Shown here one piece after another: positions 6,471 through 10,334 of a DNA stretch of 10,334 bases (position 1 is its first letter; each line of letters begins with the position of its first letter). The position numbers and the translations under genes were made by a program. The stretch is from an uncultured Collinsella sp. (GTDB lineage: Bacteria > Actinomycetota > Coriobacteriia > Coriobacteriales > Coriobacteriaceae): positions 1 to 10,334 of the forward strand of contig UQMO01000071.1 of assembly GCA_900542125.1 (NCBI GenBank), read 5' to 3'. Below the pieces are notes generated by a model. That model was not told the DNA's origin. It saw only the letters and a program-made list of their open reading frames with translations, and searched no databases.

Positions 6471-7493
6471 TTAGTTCGTTCCGCGGAAGCCCTTGCCGAC
6501 GATCTCGGAACTATCCACGATGGTGATAAACGCGTCTGGATCGATCTCGCGGGCATAGCGACGCAGCTGCACGGCCTCGCGGCGGCTCAGCACGCTCATG
6601 ATCACCGTTACGCACTTGCCCGAGAAGGCACCGTAGCCACGGCTAATGGTTGCCGTGCGGTTAAGGTGCTTGACGATAAACTCCTCGACCTTAAGGGGCT
6701 CGGAACAAATGACCGTGCAGACTTTGCGCAGGTGAATGCTCTCGATGGCCTTGTCGACCACGAGCGTCTTGGCAAACAGGCCGAGCACGCAGTACAGACC
6801 GACGCGCGGACCGTACAAGAAGGCCGCGATGGTCACGATGCCGATATCGACCAGCAGCAGCGCACGGCCGATCTCAAGCGTCGTGCGGCGTTTGAGAATC
6901 ATGGCGAGGATGTCCGTGCCGCCCGTCGAGGCACCAATATCAAAGACGATGGCGCTGCCGAGCGCCGGCAGAATCACGGCAAAGCACAGGTCGAGCCACA
7001 TATCGCCCGTCATCGAGACATCGGTCGGAATAAAGAGCTCAAACAGCGAAACATAGGCGGACAGCGCAAACGAGGCAAAGACACTCCACAGGATTGCCTT
7101 GCGCTCCAAAAAGATAAAGCCCAGAACGACCAGGACCGCATTGATAATCCACATAAAAACGCCGACGGGCAGGGTCGGGAACAGCGTGGACAGAATGACC
7201 GACACGCCCGAGGTGCCGCCAAAAGCAAAGTGATTAGGGGTTTTAAACGCGACGATGGCAAAGGCCGTGAGGATCAGACCCAGATTGAGCTCAGCGAAAA
7301 AGCGCGGGAAGCCCGGCTCCTGGCTGCGCTTGCGACCAGCGCGCTCGCCCCGCTCGATAACATCGCGATCGACCACGCGCTCCATCGGCACTACGGGAGG
7401 ACGATGCACCTCCTCGGCAGCACGCGACGCCGCCTCTGCCGCAGCGGCCTCAATTGCCCATGCCTTGCTTTCTGTTTCGCGCTCGTCGGCCAT
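6471..7493 (-). CDS. YitT family membrane protein with C-terminal DUF2179 domain
   Basis: This 340-aa protein has the YitT layout: about five membrane helices (roughly 69-86, 110-129, 134-153, 168-187, 209-245) followed by a soluble DUF2179 domain (about 254-335). Typical signatures are FGGTSGVSVIL (91-101) and ASTGGTDILAMIL (188-200), paired glycine-rich loops characteristic of the family, and RKVCTVICSEPLKVEEFIVKH at the start of the C-terminal domain. Biological role of the family is not settled; a transport or regulatory role is guessed. An N-terminal extension of about 65 residues, rich in Ala, Glu and Arg and probably cytoplasmic, precedes the first helix; it is longer than in usual YitT proteins. 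The ATG at 7493 has GAGGGG 8 nt upstream. It appears to be a single-gene unit, bounded by the asp23 terminator upstream. Confidence 0.9.
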   Translation of the reverse strand: MADERETESKAWAIEAAAAEAASRAAEEVHRPPVVPMERVVDRDVIERGERAGRKRSQEPGFPRFFAELNLGLILTAFAIVAFKTPNHFAFGGTSGVSVILSTLFPTLPVGVFMWIINAVLVVLGFIFLERKAILWSVFASFALSAYVSLFELFIPTDVSMTGDMWLDLCFAVILPALGSAIVFDIGASTGGTDILAMILKRRTTLEIGRALLLVDIGIVTIAAFLYGPRVGLYCVLGLFAKTLVVDKAIESIHLRKVCTVICSEPLKVEEFIVKHLNRTATISRGYGAFSGKCVTVIMSVLSRREAVQLRRYAREIDPDAFITIVDSSEIVGKGFRGTN

Positions 7494-7536
7494 TACGGCA
7501 ACCCCTCGTTAACAATTTGGAAACAATGCGCCCATT

Positions 7537-7564
7537 AGGGTAACGCGGAACGTGGGGATTGCAA
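7537..7564 (-). promoter_or_regulatory. Candidate promoter of the YitT-family gene
   Basis: On the minus strand TTGCAA (7564-7559, 4 of 6) is followed after 16 bp by TACCCT (7542-7537, 4 of 6). The leader would be about 36 nt. It lies between the asp23 terminator and the gene start, which is the expected place. Confidence 0.35.
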
Positions 7565-7603
7565 CCCTTAGTTAGACGAGCGGTATGGCTACATCGGGAG
7601 CGT

Positions 7604-7642
7604 ACAAAAACTGCCGGCCACGCTTTTGCTTGCGCGGTCGGC
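7604..7642 (-). terminator. Terminator of the alkaline-shock (asp23) operon
   Basis: Inverted repeat GCCGGCC (7613-7619) and GGTCGGC (7636-7642), extended by CGC/GCG after one mismatch. Read on the minus strand the hairpin is followed by AGTTTTTGT. It starts 57 nt downstream of the asp23 stop codon. One pair is C-A on the minus strand, so the stem is not perfect, but the T-run in the right position supports a terminator. Confidence 0.6.
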
Positions 7643-7699
7643 CGTTTAACGTTTTCGCAGATAAAACCTGCCAAAACAAACCTGTCCCCTTTTGGAAGG

Positions 7700-8215
7700 T
7701 TATTCGTGCTGGCTGGTGCGATGCTCGTACTCCTCGGGGGTGATGACATCCTCGATGCGCAGGTTGACGCCCGCCACCTCAAGGCCGGTCATCGCGGCAA
7801 GGCGCTCGGTGACACGTGCCTTGACATCGTCGAAGATCGCGGGCGCATAGGCGCCGTACTCGATGATGACGGAGATGTTGACGACCACGCGATTGTCATC
7901 GGTGACCTCGACCGTCACGCCCTTGGTCAGATTCTCGGCACCGAACTGCTCCTGCACAAAGTGCATAAGGTTACCCTTCATGCCCAGAACGTGCGGAACC
8001 TCGCGAGTGGCCATGGCAACGATCTTCTCGATCACGCCGTTGGAATAGGTCAGCGAGTCCTCGGACTCGTCTGCTTCCTCGTCGTCCTCATCCGTATCGG
8101 ACTCGGCCTCGACGAGAGCCTCGTCCTCGAGCGTCACATCCTCAGCTTCGGCGACGACCGCCTCGTTCTCCTCGAGCTCGGTATCGGCTACATCGACCTT
8201 CGTATTAAAAGCCAT
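7700..8215 (-). CDS. asp23: Asp23/Gls24 family alkaline-shock protein
   Basis: A 171-aa member of the Asp23/Gls24 (DUF322) family. In Staphylococcus aureus Asp23 is an abundant protein held at the membrane by AmaP and linked to envelope stress. The conserved domain runs from about residue 55 to the end: LTYSNGVIEKIVAMATREVPHV, then VTVEVTDDNRVVVNISVIIEYG and the helix FDDVKARVTERLAAMTGLEVAGVNLRIEDV. The first 53 residues are an unusual acidic extension, 25 Asp/Glu against a single Lys, likely disordered. The ATG at 8215 has AAGGAGG 4 nt upstream, a strong site that fits a highly made protein. It is the last gene of the amaP-DUF2273-asp23 operon, 44 nt after the DUF2273 gene. Confidence 0.92.
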   Translation of the reverse strand: MAFNTKVDVADTELEENEAVVAEAEDVTLEDEALVEAESDTDEDDEEADESEDSLTYSNGVIEKIVAMATREVPHVLGMKGNLMHFVQEQFGAENLTKGVTVEVTDDNRVVVNISVIIEYGAYAPAIFDDVKARVTERLAAMTGLEVAGVNLRIEDVITPEEYEHRTSQHE

Positions 8216-8259
8216 GGTTCCTCCTTATGCCTGCCGCGGATGCGACAGTCGAATACATA

Positions 8260-8637
8260 TTAGCGGCCGCTAAACAGACGGCCGAAGAAGTTGACGATCC
8301 CGTTCTCGCCGTCGCGAATTTGACCGATCACAGCGCCGATCAGCACGAAGAATGCAATGACGAGCGTATCCCACAGGCCCAACGTGAGCACCAACACGGC
8401 GAGGATAAAGCCGGCGACGGCACCGAGCGTGGTGTTGGGATGACGCACAGCATAGCTCCAGATGGCAGCGCCCGTACCCTTGATGAGACCCATAGCCTCG
8501 TCAAAATCCGCGGCTGCCGCGTCTTGTAACTCGGTTGCCTCTGCTTTGGAATCAACAGGTTCGCTCGCCGGCGTAGCGTTCTGGTCGATCGTCAGGCGCG
8601 GCGTGCGGGCGGTCTTGTCTTGGTTGGTATCACTCAC
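8260..8637 (-). CDS. DUF2273 small membrane protein of the alkaline-shock cassette
   Basis: A 125-aa protein with two closely spaced membrane helices (about 71-89 and 91-108) joined by the tight turn LGLWDTL, then QIRDGENG and a short amphipathic end INFFGR-like (VNFFGRLF). This matches DUF2273 proteins, which are nearly always next to Asp23 and AmaP genes and probably belong to the same membrane complex. Typical members are about 60 residues; here a hydrophilic N-terminal half (1-48) is added. Start: GTG at 8637, with GGAGG 6 nt upstream. The start overlaps the amaP stop by 8 nt (GTGAGTGA), so the two are translationally coupled. The frame stays open further upstream, but that is antisense-free overlap with amaP in another frame and not real. 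Confidence 0.88.
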   Translation of the reverse strand: MSDTNQDKTARTPRLTIDQNATPASEPVDSKAEATELQDAAAADFDEAMGLIKGTGAAIWSYAVRHPNTTLGAVAGFILAVLVLTLGLWDTLVIAFFVLIGAVIGQIRDGENGIVNFFGRLFSGR

Positions 8638-9175
8638 CGGAAACCTCCACGGTCTGGACGGTAGTCTTGGACGGCAAAAAACGGACGCGCGCGGTCGTGC
8701 CCGGCGTGCCGAGCATGGTGTCGCAGGCCTTCTCGATGCGCTGCTGCATCGCGGTGGCAAGAGAGGCGACGTCTTTATCATCCAGCGCGATGGCCTCGAC
8801 CTTAAAACGAACGCGCGACTCGTCGGAGCCTTGAACGCGCGCCTCGATATGCTCAACCATCACGCGATCATCGCACTCCGCCGCGGCACGGGCGCACGAG
8901 GAAAGCGCTGCGAGCGTAACCTCGATATTGCGCTCCCCCGCCGGATGCACGCAGGACGGCTCGCGACGCGCGAACATCAGGCGGAAAAAACCGATGAGCA
9001 CGCCAAGTGCCACGATGGCGGCACACACCGTAACGACGACGCGAGGCATGGTGTCACGCAACAGCAGCATAAAGCGATACGTATACGGTCCCCAGAACTG
9101 GCAGACAAGCGTGCCCAGCGCCACGATGGCGGCGGCAAGATACACGATCGCTAGGGCTCGTTTGAGTACGCGCAC
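8630..9175 (-). CDS. amaP: AmaP-like alkaline-shock membrane anchor protein
   Basis: A 181-aa protein with two N-terminal membrane helices (about 6-28 and 45-67) and a cytoplasmic alpha/beta domain (about 83-178: NIEVTLAALSSCARAA, ARVQGSDESRVRFKVEAIALDD, ARVRFLPSKTTV). This is the AmaP layout; in staphylococci AmaP tethers Asp23 to the membrane. Start: GTG at 9175, with AAGGGAG 5 nt upstream giving MRVLKRALAIVYL, which begins right before the first helix. An in-frame ATG at 9226 would add 17 residues but has no ribosome site and overlaps the TATAAT-like sequence. It is the first gene of the operon, overlapping the DUF2273 gene by 8 nt. Name based on layout and gene order. Confidence 0.82.
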   Translation of the reverse strand: MRVLKRALAIVYLAAAIVALGTLVCQFWGPYTYRFMLLLRDTMPRVVVTVCAAIVALGVLIGFFRLMFARREPSCVHPAGERNIEVTLAALSSCARAAAECDDRVMVEHIEARVQGSDESRVRFKVEAIALDDKDVASLATAMQQRIEKACDTMLGTPGTTARVRFLPSKTTVQTVEVSGE

Positions 9176-9224
9176 GCGCGCTCCCTTCAGGTTTCGGTCC
9201 ACAGAATGCAAAACGATTCGCATC

Positions 9225-9271
9225 ATTATAAAAGAGCCGGGTCCGGTGCTGTACGCACGCGGATCCGGCTC
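9225..9271 (-). terminator. yebC terminator whose T tail overlaps a TATAAT box
   Basis: GAGCCGGGTCC (9234-9244) and GGATCCGGCTC (9261-9271) form an 11-position inverted repeat (one C-A mismatch on the minus strand) around a 16-nt loop with its own GTGC/GCAC stem. On the minus strand it is followed by TTTTATAAT, so it can end yebC transcripts about 70 nt after the stop. The TATAAT (9230-9225) is a perfect -10 for the amaP operon and would give a leader of about 43 nt, but no -35 is visible at normal distance. Confidence 0.65.
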
Positions 9272-9316
9272 ATCTATTCCACGAGGCTTGCATGCTCGTT
9301 TCATTATGCCCAGATA

Positions 9317-9336
9317 TGCACGGCTTAACCCGTGCA
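9317..9336 (-). terminator. Hairpin directly after the yebC stop codon
   Basis: A perfect 7-bp stem (TGCACGG / CCGTGCA) with a 6-nt loop begins 4 nt after the yebC stop. It has no U-run, so it more likely protects the 3' end or works together with the U-tailed hairpin 45 nt further on. Confidence 0.4.
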
Positions 9337-9340
9337 GGCG

Positions 9341-10147
9341 CTACTCCTCCTCGAGGGCAGCGATGACCTCGTCGGTCATGTCCATGGTGCTGTAGACGTC
9401 CTGGACGTCGTCGAGCTCCTCGAGACGGTCGATGAGGCGCTGAACCTTCTTGGCGTCGGCGCCGGAGACCTCGGTCGGGGTGGTCGGGACCATGGTGGTT
9501 TCGGAGCCCTTGACCTGGACGCCCTGCTCCTCGAGCGCCTTGGAGACAGCCATAACCTCGTTGGCAGTAGTCCAGACGATCCACTCCTCGCCGGCATCCT
9601 CGTAGTCCTCGCCACCGGCCTCGGCGATGGCCATCATGAACTCATCCTCGTCACCAGCAGCACCGTTGGCGATCATGGTCTCCTTCTTGGCGTTCTCGTC
9701 CAGGATCTCCTTGGCGACGACGATCTGGCCCTTGCGCTCAAACTGGAAGGCGACGGAGCCGGAGGTGCCCAGGTTGCCACCAGCGTGGGAGAAGGCGGAA
9801 CGGACATCAGCGGCGGTACGGTTGCGGTTGTCGGTCAGGCAGTCGACGTAGACGGCGACACCGGCGGGACCGTAGCCCTCGTACACGATGTTCTCGTAGA
9901 CGGCGGCGTCAGCACCCGAACCAAAGGCCTTGTCGATAGCGGACTTGATCTTGTCCTTAGGCATGGACTGAGCCTTGGCCTTGGCAACGGCAGCGGCGAG
10001 GCTGGCGTTGTTCTCGGGCAGCGGGTCACCGCCGAGACGGGCAGCAACGGTGATGTTGCGACTGAGCTTGGAGAAGAGGGCGGAACGCTTGGCGTCCTGC
10101 GCGCCCTTACGATGCTTGGTTGTGGCCCACTTAGAGTGTCCGGACAT
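9341..10147 (-). CDS. yebC: YebC/PmpR family regulatory or translation factor
   Basis: A 268-aa, full-length YebC/TACO1 family protein. It has been described both as a transcriptional regulator and, more recently, as a factor that relieves ribosome stalling on proline-rich stretches. Signatures: MSGHSKWATTKHRKGAQDAKR at the N terminus, ENIVYEGYGPAGVAVYV (85-101), LTDNRNRTAADVRSAF (104-119), GGNLGTSGSVAFQFERKG (123-140), DEFMMAIAEAGGED (168-181) and LEELDDVQDVYSTMD near the C terminus. It is about 20 residues longer than the common 240-250, mostly from an acidic/Ala-rich insert near 150-167. The ATG at 10147 has AGGAG 6 nt upstream. It is probably a single-gene unit; ruvC, its common neighbour, is not on the downstream side. 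The presence of Pro-rich tails in two nearby genes fits the stalling role but is not evidence of a link. Confidence 0.97.
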   Translation of the reverse strand: MSGHSKWATTKHRKGAQDAKRSALFSKLSRNITVAARLGGDPLPENNASLAAAVAKAKAQSMPKDKIKSAIDKAFGSGADAAVYENIVYEGYGPAGVAVYVDCLTDNRNRTAADVRSAFSHAGGNLGTSGSVAFQFERKGQIVVAKEILDENAKKETMIANGAAGDEDEFMMAIAEAGGEDYEDAGEEWIVWTTANEVMAVSKALEEQGVQVKGSETTMVPTTPTEVSGADAKKVQRLIDRLEELDDVQDVYSTMDMTDEVIAALEEE

Positions 10148-10227
10148 ACGTGTCTCCTATCGGTTTCGACCTAAAGCCCAGCGCAGATGCTCGGGCAATA
10201 TAAACAAACGTCGTTATGATATACCTA
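10148..10227 (-). promoter_or_regulatory. Leader/promoter region of yebC
   Basis: AT-rich stretch before yebC. On the minus strand TATCAT (10221-10216) has TTTATC 17 bp upstream, a weak promoter pair, and TATATT (10202-10197) lies closer to the gene. A bulged hairpin (GCCC-AGC / GCT-c-GGGC, 10176-10196) followed by TTTAGG lies in the putative leader. The evidence for any one of these is modest. Confidence 0.3.
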
Positions 10228-10299
10228 CTAGCCTGCGAGATAAACCCCAAAATGAAGGCGTCGTGATGATGCCCCCTTTGCCTTGATTATCGACTTCAT
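10228..10299 (-). CDS. Candidate 23-codon leader ORF upstream of yebC
   Basis: ATG at 10299, preceded by GGGAGG at a 7-nt spacing, opens a 23-residue frame (MKSIIKAKGASSRRLHFGVYLAG) ending at TAG 10228. The peptide is basic in its first half. It lies 80 nt before yebC on the same strand. Alternatively the frame is open to the window edge, so it could be the C-terminal end of a larger gene whose start lies outside. I do not recognise the peptide. Confidence 0.3.
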   Translation of the reverse strand: MKSIIKAKGASSRRLHFGVYLAG

Positions 10300-10320
10300 C
10301 CGAACACCTCCCACATTCAT

Positions 10321-10334
10321 CCGTACATGTACGG
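10321..10334. repeat. 14-bp perfect palindrome at the right edge
   Basis: CCGTACATGTACGG is fully self-complementary and ends exactly at the window boundary, so it may be part of a longer symmetrical site. It sits 21 nt upstream of the candidate leader ORF start. Confidence 0.4.

Noticed and set aside
6393..7538. Plus-strand open frame of 381 codons antisense to the YitT gene.
   Set aside because: No domain signature, and the minus-strand frame is a full YitT-DUF2179 protein with a good ribosome site.
8638..8856. Upstream extension of the DUF2273 frame to an ATG at 8856.
   Set aside because: It overlaps the conserved AmaP C-terminal domain in a different frame, and the GTG at 8637 has a near-ideal ribosome site.
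9332..10174. Plus-strand open frame of 280 codons antisense to yebC.
   Set aside because: Gly/Leu/Val/Asp-rich mirror of a strongly biased gene; yebC is unmistakable on the other strand.

Overview
The window is a GC-rich bacterial segment, probably from a gut actinobacterium of the class Coriobacteriia (Collinsella-like). That placement is an inference. It rests on the GC-rich codon choice, frequent GTG starts behind purine-rich Shine-Dalgarno sites, an alkaline-shock (AmaP / DUF2273 / Asp23) cassette in an actinobacterial-looking genome, and zinc-ribbon membrane proteins with Pro/Ala/Gln-rich linkers. No rRNA, tRNA, transposase, phage gene or CRISPR array is visible.

Left part (1-3613): an intergenic stretch of about 270 bp carries three hairpins, one of them a long 21-bp inverted repeat. 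It is followed by two divergently transcribed hydrolase genes separated by 168 bp: a YtcJ-type amidohydrolase (minus strand, 272-1909) and an M20-family metallo-amidohydrolase (plus strand, 2078-3541). Both probably hydrolyse amide bonds in small molecules and may share substrates or regulation. The M20 gene ends at a symmetrical 15-bp hairpin shared with the convergent gene on the other side.

Middle part (3647-7493, all minus strand): a DUF2752 membrane protein sits 13 nt downstream of a zinc-ribbon/DUF4234 membrane protein. Upstream of these is a second zinc-ribbon membrane protein (DUF4013-like) with its own terminator, then a YitT-family membrane protein with a DUF2179 C-terminal domain. 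The two zinc-ribbon proteins share almost the same N-terminal layout (CxxC, 10 residues, CxxC) but different membrane domains. Their function is unknown.

Right part (7604-10334, all minus strand): an alkaline-shock-type operon is transcribed as amaP, DUF2273 gene, asp23, with an 8-nt start/stop overlap and a terminator after asp23. Known family biology suggests a membrane-anchored Asp23 complex involved in envelope homeostasis. Upstream of it is yebC, a translation-associated/regulatory factor, ending at two hairpins, the second with a U-rich tail. The far right end holds a possible 23-codon leader ORF and a 14-bp perfect palindrome cut by the window edge.

No obviously new defence or mobile system is visible. 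The least explained items are the zinc-ribbon membrane cluster, the palindromic intergenic element at the left edge, the helical repeat tail of the M20 enzyme, and the acidic extensions in the Asp23 cassette.
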